Shown: positions 13,501-25,739, counted from the stretch's first letter. The stretch is DNA of 64,000 nt from Tetmemena sp. SeJ-2015 (GCA_027382625.1 JAJKFJ010022353.1:1-64000), one strand, 5' to 3'. Numbers and translations: made by a program. The notes: generated from the letters alone by a model not told the origin.

Positions 13501-14535
13501 TCAACCGATTCATCTTTAAAAGCCAATTGAAATAAATTAAAGAAAAATTAGGTTTATATTTACATTTCATGTATATTTTAATATAAAGTAATTAGAAAAG
13601 TTAAACTTTGAATACCGAAATATGGAGTAACCTAGGAACGGTATATTAAAAAAAGCAAAAATAGAATAGTCACCTCAAAAACATGTTCAAGCGAATAGCT
13701 TCACAAATTGATGCAAATTCATTATGATGGACTAATCTAGTTGCCTAATATGTATATTAGCACCCCTGCTATTGCCCACTTTGAGATCCTGATTATAATT
13801 GGATAAAGCGAAATTCATAAAACCTCTGGTGTTTTTTATTTAAAGGGGGGAAATAGCAAAAATCTACTGATAAAGTAAGACTATTCAATATATAATAGAT
13901 TATGGCTGCAAATTAAATAATGAGAAATAATATCTCGTATCTAGCTTGAAACATAATCTAAATGAAAGAGGCGCAATATAATTAATACAAAAATAAACCT
14001 TCGCATCTTCCCATGAAAGCCCTTATTGTTTTAGTTATCATTATTGATCATTTAAAGCCCTACTATTTAGGAAAATATGTGATTATTAATTTATCCGTAA
14101 TATGACTTGGAGAATAATTTGTTCTCACACAATTTATGGGTTACCATGCCCTCGCATCCTTGAGTTTTATTCTCAACACTCATTATTTAATAAAAAGATT
14201 ACTTAACTAGTTCGCCTCCAAGGAGGATAAGCTCAACTTGATAGAGGAATTGTGTAATGGTAAGCTAAATTCATTACTCCTTGCCAAACCTACTATGCCA
14301 CCATGCCATAGGACCTAGATATTCTTCTTTCTTATTTAATAATTGTATTTAAACAATATAAATATAAAATTATAATTTTGATTTAACATTTGTTTTCTGT
14401 ATTAATTAATATTTAAAATCTCGATTTAATGTTCTGCTCTCAATAAAAGATTCGTTGCTTGTTTCATTAGGAGTAAGTATTCATACTGTGCTTGACCATG
14501 TGATCAGCGAGAAATTTGAGCTTGTAACTGAGAAT

Positions 14536-15055
14536 CTAAAGAACTCTTAAAACGATGTCCTCAGGGGGAAGTACTTCAGTAAACTTAGCAGAATAAATGA
14601 ATTTGTAGTCTCTTTCAGCGATATTGACAGCACTTGAGTTTTGCCTCACCCATTCGAAGTGCTGCTCATCAAAATATGCTATATGAAACTTGAAATTTAG
14701 AGTGTAGTTGGTATACTTTAAAGAACAAGCGCGCTTGTCATTGAAGTTAGACCTGTCCACATAGAAGCTCTGTAAGGGAACAAGTCCTGGTCAGTAAACA
14801 ATCATTAGAACATAAATTTAACTGTTAATTATTTACTATTAAAATTTGAAAGTAGGAACTCATTGTGGAGAGCAGAAGTGTGCTCTGATAACAAGGTTGA
14901 GAGCCATAGTTGGCACTTCCACAATAATAATTCTTCAAAGCGAATAAGCCAGAGAAATCGATGTTAAGCAGCTTAAACTTGATCGCATACTTGCTTGGTT
15001 CTAGGATTCTCACCTCGGACTCTTTGGAAAATGCACTCACTCCAAAAGATTTAGT
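14536..15055 (-). CDS. Hypothetical two-exon gene
   Basis: Two minus-strand segments each read as about 70 residues even in the standard code. The upstream one (15040 downward) begins Met-Ser-Ala-Phe and reads EVRILEPSKYAIKFKLLNID, then Y-C-G-S-A-N-Y-G-S-Q-P-C-Y-Q-S. The downstream one (14760 downward) reads VDRSNFNDKRACSLKYTNYT, then HIAYFDEQHFEWVRQNSSAV. The AT-rich gap (about 14765-14830) behaves like an intron ending in ...CTTACAG. The alternating hydrophobic pattern suggests beta-strands. No family recognised. Confidence 0.5.
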
Positions 15056-15310
15056 TAAACAATAAATATTATAAATTAGAGGGAATAGAGTTGGTGGTCA
15101 GGACTGAGGATTGGGAGTTGATTTACCCAGAGCTGAATATTTGGTCGCTTAAAACTAAAATTTATAATTTATTTTATTACTAAATTAATTTATCTTATAT
15201 CAGCAGGTGTATTTCATCAGGAGCTTAATGGTGAATGATATATTAAATATATTGAATAAGATAATCATTTGAGAAAGAGCAAGGACCTATCTCTTGGAGA
15301 GAGAGTCAAG

Positions 15311-16425
15311 ATGCTTAACTTTTATAAAGTTCTACCATAAGAATTCGATTAGCCTGTCTAGCCTGGAGCAACAGGTAATCATTAATTGAGAAGACTTTGC
15401 TGCATGCAAATATTGGTATTTGTGCTTGAGTTGATAGGAACTTTGAGGATTTCACACGCCTATAGCTTATTGCAGTGCTAGAGATCTAGAGAAGCTCTGA
15501 TTGATACCAACACTAGAAATAGCAAAGTATTTATGTTCAAACTCAGTCTACCCTAGATGCTAATTCCTTTTTATAGCTGGACTTAAATATTACAATTCAC
15601 AAAGCTGCTTGCTAAAGCTTAGCTTGGATATCGTTGATGCTACTAGAGTGCATGCTATGGATATATAGACAAGGCAACGATGGGCAGTTCCTTGGTCATC
15701 GTGACACCATGGAAGAAGCCTCTAAGCCTTAGCAAGTTAGTTCTGACCCTAATGGCATCTACGAGCAGATTGTCGAAGCTATGAATAAGAGTGCTGCCTA
15801 ATTGAAGTAACTGTAATAATTATCAACAAAGCACCAGGAAACTTCCATTTCTCTGCTTATTCATTCAACAAAGTGGCTCATAAAATTTATTCGAGTGGAA
15901 AGAGTCTTGACTTCTGTCACACTATCCGTTAGCTTCATTTTTTCGCTCAAGATTTATGAGTTTCATAGGGTGATAACAAGCAAATGAAGCATATTTTAAT
16001 TCAATATAACGAAAAATATAACTTGGATTTTGATAGACAATAAATTCAGCAGTCAGAGCACTTCTACTCAAAATTACTACTATCAATTTTTGTTACCTAG
16101 GCATAAACTAAGTGGACTTCTTAAATGTTACTGCAATTCTGTATACCCGGCTGTTGGCATTTAATATAAGGGCTTTAAATTATAACGGGACAGATGTGGT
16201 AACCATATTCTTAAGAGACGAGCTTATATAATTTAATTTTTATTTTAAAGAACTCTCCTCAGTAAAGTTTCAGTTAACTTTGTCATATAAACATTGGAGC
16301 GAATTTTTAATTGAATCTAGTGCGATCATGGGTGGAATAGCCGAAGTGTTAGGAATTATGGAATCTTTTCCGAGAGACAGTTTATCAGTTTTTTCATGCG
16401 ATGACAAGAGAAAGTGAAAAGCAAA
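15311..16425 (+). pseudogene. ERGIC3/Erv46-type ER-Golgi cargo receptor, degraded
   Basis: From the ATG at 15311 the frame reads MLNFYKVLPQEFDQPV, the cytosolic N-terminus typical of ERGIC/Erv41-Erv46 proteins. Further matches are IDTNTRNSKVF (about 15505), LDIVDATRVHAMDI (about 15625), the luminal box GNFHFSAYSF followed by C-H-T-I-R-Q-L-H-F (about 15838-15945), and the C-terminal part IESSAIMGGIAEVLGIMES (about 16310-16368). The family cycles between ER and Golgi with two membrane spans and a large luminal domain. The matches fall in several frames and not all gaps look like introns. The second membrane helix is damaged and invariant positions differ. I call it a decayed copy; membership of the ERGIC family is well supported, the exact paralogue less so. 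Confidence 0.74.
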
Positions 16426-16611
16426 TATTAATTTAAATGTTTCATATCTTCTCTACTTAAAAAAAAAAGATAGGGAAAACGAGTTTTGCATTTAACTTTG
16501 CCTTTGATTTTTAAAAAAAAAGTTTAAAAAAATATTTTTTCATAAAATGAAAGGAAGCTTTAATCAGTTCACCAAGAAAACTGTAAGACCTACCTTATTT
16601 TAAAGTCACGA

Positions 16612-17420
16612 ATGAAGCAGAAGTCTTCTTTTCTAACTTTCGAGGAATATAAAACCTAAGCTTGAAAGAGTAATCCTTAATTACCAGCCAAGGCTGCACT
16701 AAGAAGTAAAAGTATGAACTACAAAAGCAACAATTAGATAAAGTCCGTAGAGTGAGTCTTAACACCTCAAGAACAGGATGAAGCGGTAATATCTCATCCC
16801 ATCCTCAAGGCGGCTAATAATGGAAAGATATTTAAAAAAGCTTAAAGAAAATGTAAGTCCCAAAGAGAGAAGTAGATCAAATAGAAGGATGAGAAATGAA
16901 CACAAAATAGTAAACAATACAATGTAAGATTTACAAAACAGATATTTTAAAATTGGTTAGTTTATTTATTTATTTTAATAGGATGATCTCCATGAATGAT
17001 TGCTTGATAAACTAAAGCAGCTGCAAATATACTAGCGTTTGAAATAATTCGCAGCAAATACGGTTGTAAAATAAAAAGATTAAACTAAAAGGCATAATCA
17101 GCCTCTTAATGTCAGCAATAAAGGAATCTTAATATCTACTATTCAAAGAGATAGGAGTATTTAGCTAAAGAAAAGTTAGCTTAAACATCTTTCTCACAAT
17201 AAAAACAATCCTTAATACGATAAATTCGAATTGATGATAGTTCTTCATCGCCTGGCAGAATTTTTGACAGTGACACTTAAGAAGGAAGATGAATTCTTAT
17301 TCATAATAGAGGTGAAAACTAAGGTAGGTTCTTTTTAACTTGAGTCGCTGAGAGTCAATAAGATCATTTAACAGTGGTAAATAGCAAAATAAGAGTAGAG
17401 AGAATAGCTTAAAGTAAGGT
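16612..17420 (+). CDS. Hypothetical protein, lysine-rich
   Basis: From the ATG at 16612 one frame reads MKQKSSFLTFEEYKTQAWKS, then LTPQEQDEAVISHPILKAAN, with TGA at three Trp positions and many TAA/TAG as Gln. After an AT-rich interruption (about 16920-16980, intron-like), a second segment reads DDLHEWLLDKLKQLQIYQRL and ends near KFELMIVLHRLAEFLTVTLK. The lysine- and glutamine-rich helical character suggests a coiled or nucleic-acid-associated protein, but I recognise no family. Confidence 0.48.
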
Positions 17421-17829
17421 AAGAGACTTATAAATATTTTTTAAATTAGTTACTCTATGAATAACTCATTTGAGCATGAGCTCTTCTTATCTTTCTGATA
17501 AACTTTTTTCTCATAAGTAATTAAATATATGAAATTTCAGATTCAAAACTTGCTTTTTAACTTCAATAAATTTTGCAGAGGCGCAGTTGTTATAACCGAA
17601 TCCTGAAATAACAATTGCTTGTTCTTAATCTTTAAATTTGTTTATCTATTCAAAAAAAAATATTAAAGGCTATAGCTTTAAAACAAGTCAGAGTCATTAA
17701 ATAAAGTAAGGAATACTGAACAAAGATTTAAGTTCCATTGATTAATGAAGTTTGAGAGATGGAAAGGAGAAAATTGGGAAAGTATAATAGACCTGATAAA
17801 TTAAGGAGACAAAAGTTCAAGAGCAGAAT

Positions 17830-18115
17830 ATCATCCTCAGAGAAGCTTATTAGTCAGTGGTGATAATAGATCTTCTCCTCAAGTTAGAGTAGAAGGCCAA
17901 CAGTTGAATATTCTTAAGTCTATGTCTACAGATTTGAATAAGAAAACTTTGATATAGACTATGAACAAATAGAAATAGAGATTTAAGGCCTCTGATTTTT
18001 AAGCAATACTCATGGACTAATCTTCCTTGAAACCCCAACAGTAAAGCGAAATAGGATACGCAGACTTGAGCTAAATAGACTAATAGAATGTAACTAAACA
18101 CGTTAGAAATATTAG
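17830..18115 (+). CDS. Hypothetical coding region, unrecognised
   Basis: A plus frame reads VEYSQVYVYRFEQENFDIDY, then EQIEIEIQGLWFLSNTHGLI, then FLETPTVKRNRIRRLELNRL. The alternation of acidic, aromatic and basic residues is protein-like. The standard-code ORF on the opposite strand is a shadow. No domain assigned; it may belong with the 16.6-kb gene. Confidence 0.42.
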
Positions 18116-18831
18116 ATAATCAGATGAAAGTTAATTCAATTTTTAGAGCCAAAGCATTCCTCATACTGTAAATACTTCCTAAGGACCTGACTTATTTAGA
18201 GGGTCAAGAAAATTGATAACAGATTGGAAGCAAGAGGGTGATTTTTTTAATCGTCATGGGTTAGCACGTGGCATATAGGCACAGGTCACTCCAGCTATGA
18301 GCGTATTTATTAGATGATATAAAAATCTAATATATATACCGTAAGGGGTTACTCCTTAATTCCTTTTTATTTTAATAAAAACAAAATAAAAGAAGGACTG
18401 ATCGCAAAGCATCAAAGATATCGTTCTTGACATCCCTTATCTCAGTTAGTTTAGCACACTCTCTCCCATTTCTCTTCCGTCCTAACTCAAACTGCGCCTT
18501 ACATACTCTTCACTTAATTGTTCTTACCCTCGATCATCGACTCGTATTTTTTCTATATTAAAAAAAAACATTGAATTTTGCTTTTATAAAATCTTTTTCC
18601 TAATATAGCTGAAAGCTTATGTAAAAATTAAATTTAATAATTTTCAATTAAAATAGATTAAAATTGCGATTGCTAAATTATCTCAGATTTAAATAATTAC
18701 TCTTTTTTTTCTATTAAGCATAATATTCTTAGAGCTTTTAGTCATTATAACTTTAGAGCTAGAGCCCTCAGTCAAGAGTTACTAATTGAAGATGATAGTT
18801 ATCATATTTTATTGTGACGATAATTTAAACT

Positions 18832-19262
18832 ATGAGGAAATACTCGGATGAGAACGATTACGAAGTTGACGAGGAATACAGATTAGAAAAATAAAAACTC
18901 TAAGAAATGGCTTCAAGGAGGATAACAAAATATTTAATCTAACTTTAAAGTATTTTATCTAATATAAAAATTCTTAATTGCAGGAAGAGCAAAGATAAGA
19001 TTTTTATTCAAATCCTAACTAAATTGAAGATGCGGCTACTTAAAACCAACACCTAAGCTAGCAAGTAAGCAATAGAGTGAATAGACTCCAGAATTTGATC
19101 AATTAAGATATAGACTCACTTAATTGACCGAGTCCTCGGAGTTGAGAAGGTACCACCGTTGAAAAAGAATGACACTTTAAAAGTTGTAATTGAGAAGATT
19201 TCACTCATTCCTGAGAGTAAGCTGGTATATATCGATGTGCAAGGAGATAACCTAAACTAAAG
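18832..19262 (+). CDS. Hypothetical protein with an intron
   Basis: From the ATG at about 18832 an acidic start (MRKYSDENDYEVDEEYRLEK) is followed by a probable 34-nt intron (GTATTTTATC...TTGCAG, about 18947-18980). After it the frame reads DFYSNPNQIEDAATQNQHLS and RVNRLQNLINQDIDSLN, a heptad-like coiled-coil pattern. A further frame gives RVLGVEKVPPLKKNDTLKVV, then IEKISLIPESKLVYIDVQGD. The last frame change is not explained by an obvious intron. Unrecognised. Confidence 0.46.
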
Positions 19263-19401
19263 AGCTCTTACTCACTGATTGTTAAACAATTCATTTTCCA
19301 ACCTATATGATATATTTACTATTAGTACTTGTAATTTATAAATTGCATTTATGAATTTAGTTGCTTTTATTGAGGAATAGTTAGTTTGAATTCTTTGCAA
19401 A

Positions 19402-19775
19402 ATGGATAAAGTTTAATTAGCGGATAAGAGCGAATAAAAGAACAGGAAAAACTCAGTACTACCATAGCCAGAGCAAAAGAGAAGAAAGCTCAAATTAGCC
19501 TCATTAAAACTTCGAGGGTAAAGGCCTTGATAGTAAAGCATAGGAAAGCAACAGCAATATCTTTTAAGGAAGTGTAAAAATAAATTCATGGATATTTATT
19601 AGAAACAGGAAGAAGAAAGTCTCTGAAAATCAAAGCAAAAAGTTTTATAATCTAAAGAATGCTCATTCAATCTCTTTCTGCAGATCCGGATGAACCCTTG
19701 CTAGATGAATATCAAACTTATGAATCTAACTCATAGGTGCTGAAAAAACAGGAAAGTCAAGTGCATATATTTATC
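19402..19775 (+). CDS. Hypothetical basic/glutamine-rich protein
   Basis: From the ATG at about 19402 the frame reads MDKVQLADKSEQKNRKNSVL, then KLRGQRPWQQSIGKQQQYLL, then KFMDIYQKQEEESL. One Trp and most of the Gln are TGA, TAA or TAG. A second frame later reads SADPDEPLLDEYQTYESNSQ, so an intron or indel near 19620-19680 is likely. Function unknown. Confidence 0.43.
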
Positions 19776-20599
19776 TAATAAATCTAATTATCTATTTAAA
19801 GTTTCAAAATAGTTAGACTACACTCAATAAGAAGAGGAGCAGCTTTTTAATTTAAAGATTCTAGATTATCCATAATTACTAGTTGAATAATCTTGATAAG
19901 TAGAAGGATAAAAATCGTATACAAAACTTGATTTTTCCATTACAACTTTGAATATAGAACGAGATGAGTTAAATACAGATTCTTAAATGGCTTACTTATT
20001 AAGAGAAAATGTTAAGTCAACTATATTGAAAGTTATTACTGCATAAATTTGATGTGGAAATTTTTGTAGCGGAGCTGTCTGAACTGAATGGAGCATTTTT
20101 AAATACATAAATTTAGTTCATCTCCGAAATATCTCATTTTTAATATCCTTGGATAGTTAATCTTGCCTTTTAGTTTGCATAACTTGTACTTACTAATAGA
20201 ACTCTCCTGTCATTTTCTTATCATAGCTTTAGTTTTAAAGGAGTAAAAACTGGCCATTCTAGTTTACGATTAATAAAGATTTTAATCAAACAAAATGATC
20301 CAAGAAAAACATCCTAGCTTTTAATTAATCCCCATATCTAAGATGCAAACAATTTAGGGGGAAATAATTGAAGGAGAACTTCTATAAAATTAGCAGAGTT
20401 CATTTATATATCCTACGACAGAGGTAGAGTATTACAATCTCGAAAATATTTAGAGAGATCAAATTGACTTTATTTTTCATCATTTGATGTACCAAATTAA
20501 AAAGGAAAGGAATCAGAGACTTAATCTAAGACCGACAAATTTAAACAATTATTTAGGAACATGCTTGAATCTTCTCTAAGCTTGACAGACTGGGTTGCT

Positions 20600-21170
20600 T
20601 CAACTTTTACTTTAAAACTTAAAAGAAAAAATTTGGTTATTTTTTAAAAATAAAGTTTATCATAATCTTAAAATTAATTTAATTCTTTAATTATTTAAAA
20701 TTAATTTTCTTCCCCTTTTTGAAATTTTTAATAGTTATTTTATTAGATTCTTCCATTTTTAATAAAAAATTCAAATACAGGAATTTTTAAAATTTATTAA
20801 AAAAATTTTTTTATTTAATTTTGGGGAAAAAATTATTATAGTTTTTGTTTTGGTTTTTTTTTTAATCATTTTTGATTTTTTGATGTATCTTCCTTCTATA
20901 TTAGAAATTAAAATTCTTTGAATTGAATTTAAATGGGAAAAAAAATCAGATTTTTTCCCCAATTAAAATTTTTAAATTTAAAAAGGAAAAACAAAAAAAT
21001 AAAAATTTTATTTCGTTATTAAAATTTAAAACCAAACTTTTGGTCATAGGAAAATGTATCAATTAAATCAAAAGGGTTAGAATAATATAAAGGGGAAAAA
21101 ATTTTAAAATAAAAAAATTTATTTTCAAAAAAAGGGGGGAAAAAATCTAACAGTGAAAGCTCTTAAAATA
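20600..21170. other. Homopolymer-rich AT block, no gene
   Basis: Nearly all A/T, with expanded A, T and G runs (for example AAAAAAAGGGGGGAAAAAA near 21127). It contrasts with neighbouring sequence and contains no motif. It may be genuine low-complexity spacer or a poorly resolved consensus. Confidence 0.4.
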
Positions 21171-21762
21171 TCAAATGTCCCAATAAATTTACTTATTCTT
21201 TTAAATAGATGAGAATAAAATGATTTTATCAATTTTGAAATTAAATTAATCTAAAATGAGAGGAATGAGCAATTCCTAGTTAACTATCATCCAATTATCA
21301 AGAAGCCTTTGTCTGATCCATTCAACTGCTCAATATCTTCTTCATCTTCTTAGTCAGGTACTAGCTGCACTACTTTGAATGATCTGCTGCAATATCATTA
21401 TAGGCTTTTCATTCAGGGACTGTATAATGAATTCAAAAGAGTGAGCAACTCCTACTGCAAATACCCAACCAAAATTAAAGCAGAAATCTGTAAACCTGCC
21501 TCAGTAAAATGCAAATCTAAACTATAAAGGTTCTCTTGCCAGCAAAAAGTTTTTACTCCAAAGGATCTAAACTCTTTGATTTCAGTGCCAAAGGAAATGC
21601 AAACACTGGACCTCAACTAAAAAGGTCGTAAGAAAAGAACTCAATAGGACGAATGGATGTATAACAGGTATCTAAAGTAGCTCAAACTAAAGCAAGGTAA
21701 TAAGATATTTTTTTATTTCTTTGATTTTGATTAATTCACAACTTAGGAATTATTAATTCGAT

Positions 21763-22860
21763 GGAATTGGGAAAAATCAATAACTTGATGAGGAGCTACA
21801 AAGAAAACTGGAAAATCTAAACAGAAGACCCTCAGTATAAAGTCATCTAGATAATGCAGCAGACCTTCAACAGCTACTGGCTATAAGGAATTAGATATTA
21901 GTCAGTCAAGCTCAGGATCACATCAATAGCAGTAACAGTAATTTAAAATAGTGGAGACATGTACGAATTATCTTTTAAGAACTTTTCGTACAGTGTGTGA
22001 GGAGACACAAGTAATCGTTAATGATCTGATCTAGAAAAGAGATCTAATGCGCAAGTTAGCTTAGAGTAATAGGAACCTAGACTAAGCTGCTTTAGAAAAG
22101 ATATTCATTAACTTGAAGATGCATGTCATCCAAACCTTCTCTTTAATACCTAAGATTGGCGGAGGCTTAAACGAAAGATCAAGAAAAAGTTGACCGTGAT
22201 ATTAACGAGTGCCTAGCTCCTATGAAAGCCAGCGCGAAGGCACTCTTAAAAGAGTAAGTTAAGGTTTACTTCTCTGCCAAGACTTTTGTGGCACTGCTCT
22301 CTGGATATTCTATGAACAGGCTAAGCCATATGTAACTCCAGTTACTTAAAGTCTAGAAGTTTAAAGATAATATGATGAGAAACTAAGGAAAGTTTATTGA
22401 AGAAGTGGAGACCTAATTCTTGGAAGCGAATTCAAGAGTAGTTTGATGATGGGGTTGACTTTGCTGTAGAGGAGAACAGAGAGAGGGTTGAGTTACTTGT
22501 AAACGACATGATATAAAAGAAAGGGCTAAACGTGGCGGAAATACTTAATGTTATAAGGAAGCCGATTATGTTGAAGGTTTTGAAGAAGGACTACCTAGAT
22601 GAGAGCATGCCTTTGGAGATAAAGGGGCAAGAGGACAAGAAATGGTGAGGAAGCTAAATGAATTAACGAATAAGGAATAGAAGAAGGAGCTTGAGAAGAT
22701 TAAGAAGTTGGAGATGCAATTGGCTTAGTCTTTAAAGATGCAAAGAGATTATAAGAATGCCTTGTTTGCAAGGAAGCAAGAGGAGGAGAGCAAAGCGGAG
22801 ATCTCCTCGATCAAAAAGTAACAAAAGCAAAACTCTATATCTATTTTTATAAATAAGTAA
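21763..22860 (+). CDS. Coiled-coil-rich hypothetical protein, several exons
   Basis: From an ATG near 21763 the frame reads MELGKINNLMRSYKENWKIQ and then W-L-Q-G-I-R-Y. Later frames read VIVNDLIQKRDLMRKLAQSN (from about 22013), LEKIFINLKMHVIQTFSLIP, MKASAKALLKEQVKVYFSAK, VEENRERVELLVNDMIQKKG (about 22465) and finally ELTNKEQKKELEKIKKLEMQ, a classical charged heptad pattern up to about 22825. At least four frame changes separate these blocks; some sit at GT...AG boundaries, others do not. The whole resembles a long helical scaffold protein of roughly 350 residues. No family recognised. Confidence 0.52.
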
Positions 22861-22943
22861 AAAGCAAAAACAAAACTAAAATTTTTAGTTTTTTAAAAAA
22901 ATAACTAATTTATTTCTTAAATGAAGAAGCCAAAATGAATTCA

Positions 22944-23860
22944 GCTTTATATGGGCTTACTAGATCGAAGCAATATAAATAAATCGGGTTAGCCACAGCA
23001 AATAAGTACATCCTAGAAGCCTAAGATAGGTGGATCAAGAGCTCAATCAAAAGGAGGAAAGCAACCCAGGTTAGAAAACTTCTAAGGGCTGCTGTTAAGA
23101 AAGGATCTCAAGTATTAAGTGCTCAAGTAAACGCAGAGGAAGATGACACAGATACTTTATTAAAAAAAGTCTTTTTCCAAAAGAAAAGGGGGTTCAAAGC
23201 CAAGCTCAGATAATTTTAAGGTGCTAAGAGAGGAGACTAAGACTACAGTGATGATGAGGAAGAACTCAATGATGTAGTATATTACTATGAAAACCAACAA
23301 GGCCTCTTGTAAAGGGCAGCAGATGATATCGACAAGCCTAATTTACTCGCTCATCCTATGATAATGACAGATAAAGTAAAGTAAAGTAAAGTAAAATTTT
23401 AGGAATGGAATTAATAATCAATTTCAAATCTCAGCACTTAAAAGTACTAGATAAGAAACCGTACTATTATCCTAATGTAAATAATGACAGATAAATAATC
23501 CAGACTCAACAAGTCTTAAACTTAGTATAATTTTAAATTAGCTTAAACAGTAGCTTGGCTCTAAGTGGAGATATTTTGCCTATAAATAGGGACCTAGCTA
23601 GGAATTTCAATCCCTCCAAAAAAACGATGATACATGGCAAGCTGGATGAAGAGAGCATACTAGATTTTTAGATGAATACATCGATGAAAATCTAGAGTTG
23701 ATAAAACAGGAGTAGGAGGAGTTCTACTCAGCCGACATTAACAAGTCTAGCTACATTCATAAGATCAACGATTGCAAAAGAGCTGTTAAGTATTTGATTG
23801 AGGACGGATAAAGGACTGCAATAAATCGCTTGAAAATAGATTCCCGTTTTACCTGCCCTA
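22944..23860 (+). CDS. Hypothetical acidic/basic protein with internal 120-bp repeat-flanked segment
   Basis: From the ATG at about 22944 one frame is continuous: MNSALYGLTRSKQYKQIGLA, then RRKATQVRKLLRAAVKKGSQ, then an acidic patch DYSDDEEELNDVV and MIMTDK. At 23361 the 15-bp sequence ataatgacagataaa begins, and it recurs exactly 120 bp later at 23481. Beyond the second copy a frame reads LALSGDILPINRDLARNFNP and MIHGKLDEESILDF, and after one more shift DEYIDENLELIKQEQEEFYS and CKRAVKYLIEDGQRTAINRL. The basic-then-acidic layout suggests a nucleic-acid or chromatin protein. I recognise no family. Confidence 0.55.
23361..23495 (+). repeat. 15-bp direct repeats bounding a 120-bp segment
   Basis: The 15-mer ataatgacagataaa occurs at 23361-23375 and 23481-23495, exactly 120 bp apart, inside the hypothetical gene at 22.9-23.9 kb. 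The intervening DNA is AT-rich and starts with a (GTAAA)n microrepeat. Deleting one repeat plus the spacer would restore a plain junction, as in internal eliminated sequences of ciliates or a small insertion with target duplication. The spacer length is a multiple of three, so frame would be kept either way. Confidence 0.5.
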
Positions 23861-24299
23861 GATATTTTTGTTATTGATTAAGGTAAGTGTGCAATTGCGA
23901 TTTTATAAATTTAGGGTTTAAATTATGTCGAACTATGACATATCCAAGTACTTGGACGATAATAATCCATACTTTCTCAGGAGATGAGTGTTACCACAAG
24001 AAAGTCATGGTTGGATATGCTGACTCATAACATCTAGAACACGTAAAATAGTCTAAGTAAAGAGAGACTATCTTAAAGAATCATATAGAGAAGAGACAGC
24101 TAGATATTCAACTCAAGAAACTTTAACCATACTTTTAGTATTATAAGAATAAATGAGACTCTGATATCATTAAAACTGTAATTTAAATTATAACATATTA
24201 TTACATTTATCTTTTCTTATGTTAGTTAATATCAAAGTAGGTAAAATTATATCTTTGGAAACAAAATATTGAGGGAAGTCTGGGGAGGTCATTTTGAGG

Positions 24300-24440
24300 A
24301 CCTCGGCAAATGGCTCATATATTGCGTTCTAATGAAAACCTTTTTCCTAGGAATCGGAGCCGAACGTAGTAGTAATCATTCGAAAGAAGGAGAAGCTCTC
24401 TAAACTTCTTTATCTCTCTGAGGGGAGCTAGGTTGAACAG
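24300..24440 (+). repeat. Direct repeat, copy 1
   Basis: About 140 bp beginning CTCGGCAAATGGCTCATATA and including GAGCCGAACGTAG and CGAAAGAAGGAGAAGC. It closely matches 24794-24958. No coding frame or terminal inverted repeat is evident. Confidence 0.7.
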
Positions 24441-24793
24441 GAGGGTTGGGCTCGGTTTTTGGCTTTAATTTATTTCGGAGCAATCCAAGCCAATCCTTAG
24501 GTATCCAATGCTAAAGAGGGAGAACCCAGGTGCATATGTTTATCTTTAAGTTTGGCTCAAGTCATTCTCATAAGGGGGGTAGGTCAGGGAAGTCTGGGGA
24601 GTGCGTGGTCCCTTCACCATGTCAACTGGGGAGAGATAGTTATTAAGCATAGTTTCGAATTCTATAATTCCATTGTAGTACATTAAGATTGCGGTCTAAA
24701 TCTAGTCAAAATCATTTTCACATTATTTTTAGAGATCTTACTTTGGCCTGTCAGAGGGTTTCAAAGAGATTTGACAAGATAAATTATATAGTA

Positions 24794-24958
24794 TCTCGGC
24801 AAATGGCTCTTATATTGCGTTCCAATGAAAACATTTTTCTTATGAATTTGAGCCGAACGTAGCGGTTCTTATTCGAAAGAAGGAGAAGCCTTCTACACAT
24901 CTTCATTTTACTGCAAAGCTCAAATACCTCTCTGAAGCGAGCTAGGTTTAACCGGATT
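24794..24958 (+). repeat. Direct repeat, copy 2
   Basis: Second copy of the 24.3-kb repeat (CTCGGCAAATGGCTCTTATA, then AGCCGAACGTAGCGG), carrying a short insertion before GAAGCGAGCTAGG. A separate short repeat (agggaagtctggggag) occurs at about 24273 and 24586, so the locus has a partly duplicated structure. Confidence 0.7.
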
Positions 24959-25739
24959 GAAGTTCAATTCTTACCAACTCTTGACTTCTTCAACCTCAAT
25001 TTAATATATTAGAAAACTGTTTATTATTTAGAGGAATTATATTTTAAGCTGAACTTGCCATTGAAAGAAATCATAGTGCATAATTTATTATTCTTTTTTT
25101 TTTATTCTTTTATAGAAACTTTTAAACTGCCAAGCTATTAAAATTAGATTGAGTCATCAATTTAAGATAATTTACTAGTTGCTATAATATGTCTAGACTG
25201 CTTGTAATTTTGAATGATAAAGATCTATAAAAGTTGAACTTTATCAACTATTAATTTATCTTATATAAATAATTCTATTAATTTCAAACCATCAATTAGT
25301 AATGAGCTCTCTGTGAATGAACTAGTGATTATTAAAATAATCTTAAATTCAAGAGTAAGCTTGCATGGAGAATATCCAAGAAAGACTTACTTACTTCCTT
25401 GCTTGAATTAAGCCAATATTATTAAATTTAATTTCAATTTAAGTTTATCTAACAAGAAATGATAGAAATCTAGCTCAGAAATAATTTTATTTTTAAAAGT
25501 AGAATTTAGAGGAAGGTATATTCGAGTTGTAACTATAAAAGTAATTTCATTATCAGAAAACATTCCTATAATCTTAGTCCACATCAAATGTAGAACAAAG
25601 AAGCAAAGTTCAATAATATGACTTAGCATGTGTTTATTAAAGCAAGCCAAATCTTTTCATAATATGTTTCATAAATAGGCATGTATACAGCTATTTAGTA
25701 CCTCGTTTGATAAGACAACAGATGTTCATAAATTATTAA

